Of a stretch of DNA of 64,000 nucleotides, positions 25,947 through 34,280 are shown one piece after another (position 1 is the first letter of the stretch; each line of letters starts with the position of its first letter). A program made the translations under genes and the position numbers. Location of the stretch: the NCBI RefSeq assembly GCF_003626645.1, contig NZ_RBAM01000001.1, positions 434,001-498,000 of the forward strand, in the 5' to 3' direction. Under the pieces are notes generated by a model that ran no database searches, was not told the origin of the DNA, and saw only the letters and a list, made by a program, of their open reading frames with translations. Source of the DNA: Streptomyces klenkii (lineage in GTDB: Bacteria; Actinomycetota; Actinomycetes; Streptomycetales; Streptomycetaceae).

Positions 25947-26939
25947 ATGAGCACGGGAGCCTTACCCGTCCGCCCGCTTGACGCCGCCTCAGTCCACGAG
26001 CTCCGCCGGGCCGCCGAGCGGATCCTCGCCGAATTCCGCACCTCCGCCGCGTCCCCCGCACTCCTGGAGCGAGTGGCCGGCGCGGCGAAGGCCCTCGGCC
26101 CCGCGATCCGGCATCAGTGCAGGCCCGTCGACACCGACGACGGCCTGTACGTCCTGCGCGGCCTCACGGCCGACGACGCCGAGGCCGGCCCGACGCCCGC
26201 GAGCTGGGCCACCGCAGGTGACAGCGCCGCGGTCCATGACATCGAGCTGCTGCTGCTCGCCACCGTGATGGGCAACCCCATCGCCTGGGAAGGCCAGCAG
26301 GAAGGACGGTTCGTCCACAACATCGTTCCCGCCACCGGCCACGAGCAGGAGCAGACCGGCGCCAGCAGCAGCGTCCTCCTCAGCCCCCACACCGAGGACG
26401 CCTTCCACCCCGGCCGCGCCCACCTGCTGATGCTCGGCTGCATGCGCAACCGCGACAACATCGCAACGACGGCAGCGAGCGTCCGCAAGGTGCGACTCGG
26501 CGACGCCGACATCGCTGAGCTCTGCCGACCGGTGCTGCCGATCCTCCCCGACGACGCCTACACGAAAACGCAGTGCTTTGGCGGGCCCCCACCGAGCGTC
26601 CCCACCCTGTGGCAGTCCGAAGACGGCCTCACTCTCCGCTTCGACCCCGCCTACACACCGTTGGAGCAGGCCGCCTCCGCATACCGGGCCGCCTACGCGC
26701 GGCTGGAGGCGGAACTCGCCCGCGTGTCGGTCGTGGTCAGCCTCAGCCCCGGCGAGGTCCTCGTCGTCGACAACGACCTCGTCGTCCACGGCCGCGTCCC
26801 CTTCAAGGCCCGCTACGACGGCACCGACCGGTGGCTCAAGCGCGCCTCGGTACGGGTGCCGGGGCGCCGCACCCGCCCGGCGGCCGAAGCCATCGAGCAC
26901 GGCTACGGCCAGACGGCCGTGGAAGCCCATGGTGTCTGA
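25947..26939 (+). CDS. Fe(II)/2-oxoglutarate-dependent amino-acid beta-hydroxylase-like protein (clavaminate synthase-like, TauD superfamily)
   Basis: 330 residues. The iron facial triad is visible as His148-x-Glu150 (SPHTEDAFHPG) and a distal His281 in VVDNDLVVHGRVPF, with the 2-oxoglutarate-binding Arg probably in DRWLKRASVR. An H-x-E rather than H-x-D motif is typical of the AsnO/VioC/enduracididine-hydroxylase group, which hydroxylates the beta carbon of free or bound amino acids. The ATG at 25947 follows GGAAGA. First gene of the iron-box operon; it may make a beta-hydroxylated Asp- or Arg-like unit as a metal ligand. Confidence 0.85.
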   Translation: MSTGALPVRPLDAASVHELRRAAERILAEFRTSAASPALLERVAGAAKALGPAIRHQCRPVDTDDGLYVLRGLTADDAEAGPTPASWATAGDSAAVHDIELLLLATVMGNPIAWEGQQEGRFVHNIVPATGHEQEQTGASSSVLLSPHTEDAFHPGRAHLLMLGCMRNRDNIATTAASVRKVRLGDADIAELCRPVLPILPDDAYTKTQCFGGPPPSVPTLWQSEDGLTLRFDPAYTPLEQAASAYRAAYARLEAELARVSVVVSLSPGEVLVVDNDLVVHGRVPFKARYDGTDRWLKRASVRVPGRRTRPAAEAIEHGYGQTAVEAHGV

Positions 26940-27058
26940 CCAGGCCACGCCGCCTGAGCAGGCCGCGCCGTCCGACCGGCTGCCTGACCTGCCCCGCCCG
27001 GCAGAGCCGGCCGCCTGACCAACCCCCGTCCAGCCCGCCCAGCAGAGGAGGCCCCGCC

Positions 27059-28102
27059 ATGACCACACCCGCTGCCAACACCCCCGCACCCACCGCCGAC
27101 TCATCGCCCCACATATCCGCCGGCGATACGACCCTGCGCCTGCTGTCCACCAGCGACCTCGCGGGCATCGACATCACCCTCACGAACGTCGTCGACACGG
27201 TCGAGAGCGCCTACCGCACCCTGGCCGCCGGCCGGTCGGACAACCCGCGCAAGCTCACCGTCAAGCCCGCCGACGGGCACTCCGTCTCGTACGCGATGCT
27301 CGGCCGCGACGGCTCCCGCGACGTCGTCGCCGTCAAGACCTCGTACAAGCACGGCCTGGACAAGGGGCGCCAGGAGCAGCACTACTACACCGCCCTCACG
27401 CTCTACGACGACGTCACCGGCCTGCCGATCGCGATGATGGACTGCGGCCGCATCGGCTCCCTGCGCACGCCCGCCGTCTCCGCCCTGCTGGCCCGCGAGT
27501 GCGCCGCCCCCGGGGCGCGCAGCGCGCTGGTGATCGGCACCGGCACCCAGGGCCGGCTGGCCCCGCCGTTCCTGCTGACCACGCTGCCCGGCCTGGACCG
27601 GCTGATGCTCTTCGGCACCCACCCCGAAGGCATCGACGCCGTACGGGCACAACTCCACGCCCACTTCCCCGACCGCAAGTTGGAGGTCGTCACCGACGTA
27701 CGGGCCGCCGCGGCGGACGCCGACATCGTCCTGGCGACGGCCGGTGCCCACACCCCCGCCGCCGTCGAAGCCGACGCGCTGCGCCCCGGGGCGCTGGCGA
27801 TCCTGGTCGGCCACGGCCTCGCCCCCTCCACCCTGCACCGCGCCGACCGCGTCGTGGCCACCAGTGAGGCCCAGATGAAGGTCACCGGCACCGACATGGC
27901 CGACGCCGACGGTAGCCTCCCCGCCGTCGACACCGAGTTCCCCCAGGTCCTCGCCGGCACCGCGCCCGGCCGCACGGCGCCGGAGCAGCGGATCTTCGCG
28001 TACAACAGCGGTCTGGTCGTCACCGACATCGCCCTCGGTCACCGCTTCGCCCAGCTCGCCATCGAGCAGGGCCTGGGAACGCGGGTGCCGCTGTGGCGGT
28101 GA
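27059..28102 (+). CDS. Ornithine cyclodeaminase / SbnB-like NAD-dependent dehydrogenase
   Basis: 347 residues of the ornithine-cyclodeaminase/mu-crystallin family. NAD-binding GTGTQGRLAPPFLL, substrate-side KTSYKHGLDKGRQEQHYYT and the MMDCGRIGSLRTPAVSALLA segment are visible. In staphyloferrin B synthesis SbnB oxidatively cleaves N-(1-amino-1-carboxyethyl)-glutamate to give 2,3-diaminopropionate. Adjacency to an SbnA-like and an SbnH-like enzyme argues for that chemistry rather than proline formation. ATG at 27059 with AGAGGAGG upstream. Its stop overlaps the next gene's start. Confidence 0.88.
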   Translation: MTTPAANTPAPTADSSPHISAGDTTLRLLSTSDLAGIDITLTNVVDTVESAYRTLAAGRSDNPRKLTVKPADGHSVSYAMLGRDGSRDVVAVKTSYKHGLDKGRQEQHYYTALTLYDDVTGLPIAMMDCGRIGSLRTPAVSALLARECAAPGARSALVIGTGTQGRLAPPFLLTTLPGLDRLMLFGTHPEGIDAVRAQLHAHFPDRKLEVVTDVRAAAADADIVLATAGAHTPAAVEADALRPGALAILVGHGLAPSTLHRADRVVATSEAQMKVTGTDMADADGSLPAVDTEFPQVLAGTAPGRTAPEQRIFAYNSGLVVTDIALGHRFAQLAIEQGLGTRVPLWR

Positions 28103-29484
28103 ACGACATACCTCAGGCGCTTCCCACACTCCCCGTGCACCCGGACCCCGAGACCGACGCGATCCTCGACAGCGGCCTCCTCCACGAACTGGCCCACGCC
28201 CTGGGCGGTCCCTTCCACTTCCTCCTCCCGCACCGCTTCGACGCCAACCTCGCCGCGTTCCGGACGGCGCTCGACGAAGCCGGCGTGGACGGGCACGTGT
28301 ACTACGCGAAGAAGGCCAACAAGGCCGCCGCGTGGATCGAACGCTGCGCCGCCGCCGGCGCAGGAGTGGACGTCGCCGGCCTCGGTGAACTGCGCGAGAC
28401 CCTCGGGCACGGAGTGCGCGGCGAGAACGTCGTGGTGACCGGCCCGGCCAAGAGCGACGAACTGCTGCGCGTGGCCGCCCTCCAGGGCGCCCTGACCGCC
28501 ATCGACTCCCTCGGCGAACTCGACCGCCTTATAGCGCTCGCACTCGGCCTCGGCCTCGGCACACGCCGCCCGGCCCGGCTGCTGCTGCGCCGTCTCCCTC
28601 CGGCGCAGCCCGACAGCCGGTTCGGCATGAACGACGCCGAACTCACCGAGGCGCTGGACAGGTGCGTACGGGCCGGCGACGCCGTCCGGATGGAGGGCTT
28701 CAGCTTCCACCTGTCCGGCTACGCCACCCGGCCGCGCGCCGACCTCGCCGGACAGCTCCTCGACCGCTGCCTCAAGGCCCGCGCCCTGGGCCTGCGGGCG
28801 GACCGGATCGGCATCGGCGGCGGATTCGCCGTCGACTACGCGGCAGCCGACGACTGGCACACGTTCCTGGCCGAGCAGAAGCCTGACCACTACCACGCCC
28901 GTAAGGCCTTCCCGGCCGCCGGCTTCTACCCGTACCACTCGCCCGTCGCCGGAGCCGACGCGCTCCGCACCGTCCTGGCAACCACTCCCCAGGGCGGCCG
29001 GGACCGGCTCGGCGGCATGCTGCGCGAGACACGCACCCTCCTGCTGCTGGAACCCGGACGCGCGCTCCTCGGCCGGGCCGGTGCCTCCGTCTTCCGGGTG
29101 CAGGGTGTCAAGGACCGCGACGGGTACGCGATCCTCACCGTCGACGGTACGAGCCTGAGCCTGTCGGAGCAGTGGTTCAACAGCGAATACCTCCCGGACC
29201 CCGTGCTGGTCTCCCCGGCCGGGCGGGCCCGCGGTGACGGCGTCCACCCCGCGTGCGTGGGTGGCGCGACCTGCCTGGAGGCGGACCTGCTCACCTGGCG
29301 CAAGATCCCCTTCCCCGCCCCTCCCGCGCCCGGTGACCTGCTGGTCTACCCCAACACGGCCGGATACCAGATGGACTCCAACGAGTCCCCGTTCCACGAC
29401 CTGCCGCTGCCGCCCAAGGTCGTCCTCGAAACCTCCGGCGGTCGGCGGCCGCGCTGGCGCCTCGACCGCCGGCCCGCCTGCTGA
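28093..29484 (+). CDS. Type III PLP-dependent decarboxylase (SbnH / LysA / DapDC-like)
   Basis: 463-residue alanine-racemase-fold decarboxylase. The PLP Lys is in YYAKKANK (about Lys74), the His stacking on PLP is in FSFHLSGYA, the Gly-rich phosphate loop is GIGGGF, and the active-site Cys region is GGATCLEADLL. CLEAD is closer to SbnH-type siderophore decarboxylases than to diaminopimelate decarboxylase (CESGD). GTG at 28093 or 28099; the latter overlaps the upstream stop as GTGA. It would remove a carboxylate from a diaminopropionate-derived intermediate to give an ethylenediamine unit. Confidence 0.88.
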   Translation: MAVNDIPQALPTLPVHPDPETDAILDSGLLHELAHALGGPFHFLLPHRFDANLAAFRTALDEAGVDGHVYYAKKANKAAAWIERCAAAGAGVDVAGLGELRETLGHGVRGENVVVTGPAKSDELLRVAALQGALTAIDSLGELDRLIALALGLGLGTRRPARLLLRRLPPAQPDSRFGMNDAELTEALDRCVRAGDAVRMEGFSFHLSGYATRPRADLAGQLLDRCLKARALGLRADRIGIGGGFAVDYAAADDWHTFLAEQKPDHYHARKAFPAAGFYPYHSPVAGADALRTVLATTPQGGRDRLGGMLRETRTLLLLEPGRALLGRAGASVFRVQGVKDRDGYAILTVDGTSLSLSEQWFNSEYLPDPVLVSPAGRARGDGVHPACVGGATCLEADLLTWRKIPFPAPPAPGDLLVYPNTAGYQMDSNESPFHDLPLPPKVVLETSGGRRPRWRLDRRPAC

Positions 29485-29530
29485 CCCTGCCCGCCCCCGC
29501 CTGCCACACCACCTGTCACAGGAGCTCTCC

Positions 29531-30556
29531 ATGAACGAGGCACTGACGCGCCCCGCCGTGGTCTCCCGCATATCCGACCTCATCGGCCACACCCCCCTGT
29601 ACGAGCTGTGCCGCACCGACAGCGGCAGCCGGCTGCTCCTGAAGCTGGAGATGTACAACCCCACCGGCACCGCCAAGATCCGCATGGCGCGGCGGATGGT
29701 CCTCGACGCCGAGGCCCGTGGCGAGCTGCGCCCCGGCGGCCGCATCATCGAATCCACCTCCGGCAACACCGGCCTCGGCCTCGCCGTCATCGCCGCCGAG
29801 CGCGGCTACACCTTCACCGCCGTCGTCGACCACCACGCCTGCACCGACAAGCTGCGCGCCATGAAGGCCCTCGGCACCGAGCTCGTCTACGTCGCCGACG
29901 ACGGCACCGGGGAGCTCGCCACGGCGGCCCGGGAGGAACTCGCGGAGGAGATGGCCCGCGGCCGGGACAACACCGTCTTCACCGAACAGCACAACAACCT
30001 CAGCAACGGCGTCGGCTACCACCCCGTCGCCCACGAACTCCACCAGGCCCTCCACGGCCGTGTGGACGTCCTCATCGCCGCCGTCGGCACCGGCGGAGCC
30101 CTCTGCGGCACCGCACGCGAACTGCGCAAACTCGTCCCCGGCGTGACGACCGTCGGCGTCGAACCCAAGGGCTCCATCGCCTTCGGCGGCCCCGCCCACG
30201 ACTACTACCAGTCCGGCACCGGCACCCCCGAAGGGGCCACGATCGGCGCCCTCGTCGACTTCGACCTGATCGACGAGGGAGTCAAGGTCGGGGACGTCGA
30301 GGCGTTCGCCACGTGCCGCGCCGTCGCCCGCGCGGGTCTCCTCATCGGCGGCTCCGCCGGCGGCGTCGTCCACGAGGCGCTGAACCGCCTGCCGTCGCTG
30401 CCGCCGGGTGCCACCATGGTCGCCCTGATCAACGACGGCGGCGAGAAGTACATGGACACCGTCTTCAACGACGACTGGATGAGCGCCCGGAACCTGATCG
30501 ATCCCGCCGTGGAGCGCGAGATTGACGAAACCCTCACCAAGCTCCGCAGGAAATGA
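29531..30556 (+). CDS. Cysteine synthase-like PLP enzyme (SbnA-like)
   Basis: 341-residue beta-replacement enzyme of the cysteine synthase/CBS fold type II. The PLP Lys is at 49 in NPTGTAKIRMA, the substrate loop is STSGNTGLG at 75-83, and GTGGALCGTAREL and GGSAGGV bind phosphate. SbnA joins O-phosphoserine with glutamate. Here it presumably joins an activated serine to an amino acid, forming a C-N bond without an NRPS. ATG at 29531 with GGAG. Its stop overlaps the MATE start (ATGA). Confidence 0.9.
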   Translation: MNEALTRPAVVSRISDLIGHTPLYELCRTDSGSRLLLKLEMYNPTGTAKIRMARRMVLDAEARGELRPGGRIIESTSGNTGLGLAVIAAERGYTFTAVVDHHACTDKLRAMKALGTELVYVADDGTGELATAAREELAEEMARGRDNTVFTEQHNNLSNGVGYHPVAHELHQALHGRVDVLIAAVGTGGALCGTARELRKLVPGVTTVGVEPKGSIAFGGPAHDYYQSGTGTPEGATIGALVDFDLIDEGVKVGDVEAFATCRAVARAGLLIGGSAGGVVHEALNRLPSLPPGATMVALINDGGEKYMDTVFNDDWMSARNLIDPAVEREIDETLTKLRRK

Positions 30557-32025
30557 TGCCCTCCATGCCGTCCATGCCCTCCATGCCGCGCATGCGCACC
30601 GTGCCGCCCAAGCCCCCCGGGCCGTCCACGCGGGCGACCACCCTCCTCCGCGACAGCCGGGCCCTGGCCGGCCTCGCCGTCCCCCTCGTCCTCACCCAGC
30701 TCGCCCAGGTGGCCCTGACCACCACCGACACGGTGATGATGGGCCTGCTCAGCACCCGGGACCTGGCGGCCGGCGGCCTCGCCCTCGTCATCTTCAACCA
30801 GCTCCGCACCATGGGCGTCGGCCTCGTCACCTCTGTGGGCAACCGGATCGCGGCCGCCGCCGCCCGCGCCGAATCCGCGGGCGGCGACACAGCCGGTGGA
30901 CGCGACGCCGTACGGGGGATCGTCCGCGCGAGCATGGCGGTGGCCACGCTCGCCGGGCTGGCCGGGGCCGCCCTCATGCTCCTCACCGGCCAGGCCCTCA
31001 CCTGGCTCGGCCAGGAGGCCGCGGTCGCCGACCGCGTACAGACGACGCTGCTGGCGCTCGCCCCCGGCCTCCTGCCGTGCCTGTGGTTCCAGGCGGTCCG
31101 GCAGTTCACCGTCGGCATGCGGCGACCCCAGGCGCTCCTGCGGATCACCCTCGCGTCGGTCGCCGTCAACGCCGGTCTCGACTGGGCACTGATCCGCGGC
31201 ACCTGGGGCCTGCCCGCACTGGGCCTCCCCGGCATCGGCGTAGCGACCTCCGTGGTCTACCTGCTGTCCTTCCTCGCGCTGTACGCCTCCGCGAAGAGAG
31301 ACCCCGTCCTCGCCCCGCTGCTCCGCCTCAACGCGGCGAAGGCCGACCGCGCCACCGTGCGCGAGCTCGTACGGCTGGGCGTCCCGATCGCCGCGACCTA
31401 CGGTTCGGAAGCCGGGTTCTTCTCCGTCACCGCCCTGATGGCCGGCTCCTTCGGGACCGCCGCACTGGCCGCCCACACCGCCGTCAACCAACTCGTCTAC
31501 ATCGTCTTCCAAGTCGCCGTCGGGCTCTCCCACGCCGCGTCCATCAACGTCAGCCGCGAGCTGGCCCTCGGCCGCGCCGACGCCGCCCGGCGCATCAAGA
31601 ACACCGCGCTGGCCTGCGCCGCCGCTGTAATGGCCGCCGTCGCCCTCCTCTACCTCACGCTGCCCCGCCTCGTCCTGTGGCCCTTCCTCGACCCGGGCGC
31701 CGCGGGCGACGCCGAGGCCGTGTCCATCGCCACCCGGCTGCTGTTCGTCATCGCCGTCCTCCAGTTCTTCGACTGCGCCCAGAACATCGGGGTGGGACTG
31801 CTGCGCGGCCTCGACGACACCAAGAGCGGATTCCGCATCACCCTCATCGGCTACTGGCTCATCGGCCTGCCCGCCGCCTGGCTCCTCGGCTACGCCGCGG
31901 GCCTCGACACCCTCGGCATCTGGCTGGGCCTCCTGGCCGGCCTGGCCTCCACGGCGATCCTGCTCCTGCGCCGGTACGGGGCGAGCCTGCGCACTCACTC
32001 CCGGGCGGCCGCTGTCGCCGCGTAG
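30553..32025 (+). CDS. MATE family efflux transporter
   Basis: 490-residue multidrug-and-toxin-extrusion protein with about twelve helices in two homologous halves: VPLVLTQLAQVALTTTDTVMMG in the first, VPIAATYGSEAGFFSVTALMAGSFG in the second. As the last gene of the iron-box operon it is the likely exporter of the product. The N-terminus is odd: a MPS triplet repeat (MPSMPSMPSMPRM) caused by a 9-bp tandem repeat with several possible ATG starts; 30553 gives the ATGA overlap and AGGA spacing. Confidence 0.93.
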   Translation: MMPSMPSMPSMPRMRTVPPKPPGPSTRATTLLRDSRALAGLAVPLVLTQLAQVALTTTDTVMMGLLSTRDLAAGGLALVIFNQLRTMGVGLVTSVGNRIAAAAARAESAGGDTAGGRDAVRGIVRASMAVATLAGLAGAALMLLTGQALTWLGQEAAVADRVQTTLLALAPGLLPCLWFQAVRQFTVGMRRPQALLRITLASVAVNAGLDWALIRGTWGLPALGLPGIGVATSVVYLLSFLALYASAKRDPVLAPLLRLNAAKADRATVRELVRLGVPIAATYGSEAGFFSVTALMAGSFGTAALAAHTAVNQLVYIVFQVAVGLSHAASINVSRELALGRADAARRIKNTALACAAAVMAAVALLYLTLPRLVLWPFLDPGAAGDAEAVSIATRLLFVIAVLQFFDCAQNIGVGLLRGLDDTKSGFRITLIGYWLIGLPAAWLLGYAAGLDTLGIWLGLLAGLASTAILLLRRYGASLRTHSRAAAVAA

Positions 32026-32061
32026 TTCCGGCGGGAGTGAGGTGCGTCTGCGTCGCTCGGG

Positions 32062-32529
32062 CTACTCGGGCTGCCGCATGAAGCGTTCTCGCAGGGCCGC
32101 CAGGCCCGTCGCGTACGTGCCGTCGCCGAAGACCTGCTCGACTTGGGCGACGGCGTCGGGGGATTCCGCTTCGTACGTGCCCTGCCAGCGGACCTCCGCG
32201 CCCTCCTCGTGCGGGTGGACGGAGAGCGTCGCTTCGTAGCCGGTGATGGGGAAGGAGGGGGCCTCGACGGAGTAGCGGTACGCGTGGGACGCCGGGTCCT
32301 TGGCGAGGAGACGTTCGCGGAGGACGACCCGGCCCTCGTACGTGAAGGCCCGTACCGCGCCGGGGGTTTCGGGGTCGGCGCCGTTCTCGATGGTGGAGGG
32401 CAGGAGGTGCGGGTGCCAGTCGGGGAAGGCGCCGAAGTCACCGATGACCTGCCAGACCTCGGCGGGGACGGCGGGCACGACGACGGTGCGCAGCAGCGTA
32501 CGGGGCGTAGAGGGCGTACGGGTCACCAT
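32062..32529 (-). CDS. SRPBCC family protein (polyketide cyclase/PYR-like)
   Basis: 155-residue START/SRPBCC fold. VVVPAVPAEVWQVIGDFGAFPDWHP is the standard N-terminal motif (strand, helix, W-P), followed by RERLLAKDPASHAYRYSVE and a C-terminal long helix QVFGDGTYATGLAALRERF. It binds a hydrophobic ligand; function unknown. It overlaps the stop of the upstream SDR by 7 bp and is probably cotranscribed with it. Confidence 0.85.
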   Translation of the reverse strand: MVTRTPSTPRTLLRTVVVPAVPAEVWQVIGDFGAFPDWHPHLLPSTIENGADPETPGAVRAFTYEGRVVLRERLLAKDPASHAYRYSVEAPSFPITGYEATLSVHPHEEGAEVRWQGTYEAESPDAVAQVEQVFGDGTYATGLAALRERFMRQPE

Positions 32530-33311
32530 GCCCCGTCACCCCGCAGCGTGGCGTCGGCGCCGCCGTCGACGAAGACGATCTGACCGGTGACGTGGGTGTT
32601 CGCGGGCGAGGTCAGGAAGTCGAGGAGCGGGGCGACCTGGTCGGCGGCGGCGTGGCCGTTCAGAGGCATGGGGATGGCCGAGTCGATGATCTCGCGCACG
32701 CCCGGGGTGGCGAGCATGGGCTCGGTCATGGGGGTGAGGACCGTGCCGGGGGCGATGGCGTTGAGCGGGATGCCGGCGCCCGCCCATTCCGCGGTGGGGG
32801 CGGTGCGGCGGACCCAGCGGGCGAGGGCGTTCTTGGAGGAGCCGTAGATGGCGTGGCCTTCGCCGCGCTGTATGGCTGCTTCCGCGGCGGCGGTCGCGGC
32901 GGCTTCGTCGCCGGCGAGGGCCGCGTCGGCGATGGCCGGGTCGTGGGGGTGGATCGCGGTGACCGACGAGATGACGACGGCGCGCGGGTCCGTACCGGCG
33001 GCGAGCAGGGGGCGCAGCCCCTCCAAGGTGGCCACTGCGCCGAAGTAGTTGACCTGGATGGTCTGCGGGTCGAAGAGCTGGCGGCCCGCGGAGGCGATCA
33101 CGGCGTCGAGGCGGCCGCCGGTCAGCTCCCGGGCCCGGTCCACGAGCCGCGCACGCCCCTCGGGCGTGGACAGGTCCGCGTCGATGTCCGAGCCGGAGAG
33201 GTCGGCGCCGAGCACGGTGTGGCCCTGGGCGCGGAGGCGGGCGGCGGTTGCTTCGCCGATGCCGGAGGCGGCTCCGGTGACGAGGTAGGTGCGGGGCCGG
33301 GCGTGGGACAT
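32523..33311 (-). CDS. SDR family oxidoreductase (3-alpha-hydroxysteroid-dehydrogenase-like)
   Basis: 262-residue short-chain dehydrogenase. TGAASGIGEATAARL is the cofactor loop, ASAGRQLF replaces NAG, and the catalytic Ser, Tyr and Lys lie in ISSVTAIHP and YGSSKNALARWV. The IQVNYFGAVATLEGLRPLL and insert-rich middle resemble 3-alpha-HSD/CR-type SDRs. ATG 33311 (MSHARPRTY) is used. A longer frame to 33371 would add a 20-residue tail encoded by 15-bp tandem repeats. It is divergent from the TetR gene at 33573, its probable regulator. Confidence 0.9.
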   Translation of the reverse strand: MSHARPRTYLVTGAASGIGEATAARLRAQGHTVLGADLSGSDIDADLSTPEGRARLVDRARELTGGRLDAVIASAGRQLFDPQTIQVNYFGAVATLEGLRPLLAAGTDPRAVVISSVTAIHPHDPAIADAALAGDEAAATAAAEAAIQRGEGHAIYGSSKNALARWVRRTAPTAEWAGAGIPLNAIAPGTVLTPMTEPMLATPGVREIIDSAIPMPLNGHAAADQVAPLLDFLTSPANTHVTGQIVFVDGGADATLRGDGAW

Positions 33312-33329
33312 GGGCACTCCTGACTCGTA

Positions 33330-33390
33330 TTGCTTTGACGCGTGGCGCTTTGACGCGTGTTGCTTTGACACATGTCGCTTTGGACACGTG
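33330..33390. repeat. Four 15-16 bp direct repeats upstream of the SDR
   Basis: TTGCTTTGACGCGTG, GCGCTTTGACGCGTG, TTGCTTTGACACATG and TCGCTTTGGACACGTG in direct succession. The exact 15-bp period keeps an open frame coding SK-x-HA units at the front of the SDR frame, so it could be coding, or an array of regulator binding sites in the divergent promoter. Confidence 0.8.
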
Positions 33391-33433
33391 TCGCTCGTCC
33401 GCGACCTGCGACGGTTCGATCAACATATATTTA

Positions 33434-33450
33434 TTGGCACGATGTGCCAA
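33434..33450. promoter_or_regulatory. Palindromic operator upstream of TetR gene
   Basis: Perfect 7-3-7 palindrome TTGGCAC-GAT-GTGCCAA, directly after an AT-rich CATATATTTA that could be a -10 element. It lies between the divergent SDR and TetR genes and is the best candidate TetR operator. Confidence 0.78.
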
Positions 33451-33572
33451 GTTGCTGGTTCGTGCCGCAGTTGGCTGCCCGGCCCCGGGCCAGGCAGCAT
33501 GGGCCCTTACGGACGGATGCCTGTGAGCAGGAACAAACAGGTCTCAGCAGGGATGAGGAGGGGGATGGCGGG

Positions 33573-34178
33573 ATGGCGGCGGAACGAGGCCGGCCGTCTC
33601 TGACGGAGCGGCGGCGGCAGGAGACACGCGTCGAGATCGCGGAGACCGCGGCGGCGCTCTTCGCCGAGCACGGGTACGAGGCGACGACGGTCGAGGACAT
33701 CGCCGAGGCGGCCGGCGTCTCGCTGCGCACCTTCTACCGCTACTGCTCCTCGAAGGAAGACGCGCTCACACCCCTCGTCACGTCCGGCGTCGGCCAGCTC
33801 GTCGACGCCCTGGCGGCGCAGCCGGCGGACGAGCCGCTGATCGCCGCGGTGGAGCGGGTGTTCGCGACGCCGATGTCCGGGCGGCGCCTGGCGGACCAGG
33901 AGCCCGGCCGTGCCCTCGTCCGGCTCATGGGCGACGTCCCGGCGCTCCGGTCGCGCTGGGCGGCGGCCGTGCAGGAGATGCGGGAACGGTTGCAGCCGGT
34001 GCTCGCCGCGCGGACGGGCAGACCTGCCGACAGCCTGGAGGTACGGCTGCTGGCGGGCGCTGTGCTCGACGCGTTCACCGCGGCCGTGGAGCAGTGGGCG
34101 GCGGGCGGAGACGAGCCCGAGGACCTCCTCGTCCTCACGCGCCGGGCGCTCGCGTTCCTACGGCTCGACGAGCTGTAA
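33573..34178 (+). CDS. TetR/AcrR family transcriptional regulator
   Basis: 201-residue repressor. Helix-turn-helix at about residues 17-62: IAETAAALFAEHGYEATT followed by VEDIAEAAGVSLRTFYRYC, then a C-terminal ligand domain ending RRALAFLRLDEL. The ATG at 33573 follows AGGAGGGGG; the open frame reaches 33372 but would include the operator. It is divergent from and probably represses the SDR-SRPBCC pair. Confidence 0.92.
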   Translation: MAAERGRPSLTERRRQETRVEIAETAAALFAEHGYEATTVEDIAEAAGVSLRTFYRYCSSKEDALTPLVTSGVGQLVDALAAQPADEPLIAAVERVFATPMSGRRLADQEPGRALVRLMGDVPALRSRWAAAVQEMRERLQPVLAARTGRPADSLEVRLLAGAVLDAFTAAVEQWAAGGDEPEDLLVLTRRALAFLRLDEL

Positions 34179-34280
34179 CGGAGCGGGCGCGGCCGGATCG
34201 GGCCGGATCGGTGCCGGTGACCTCCGTCTCGACGAAGGTGCCTACCCTCGCCACGGTGTTGATGGCGAACACGGCGCCCG

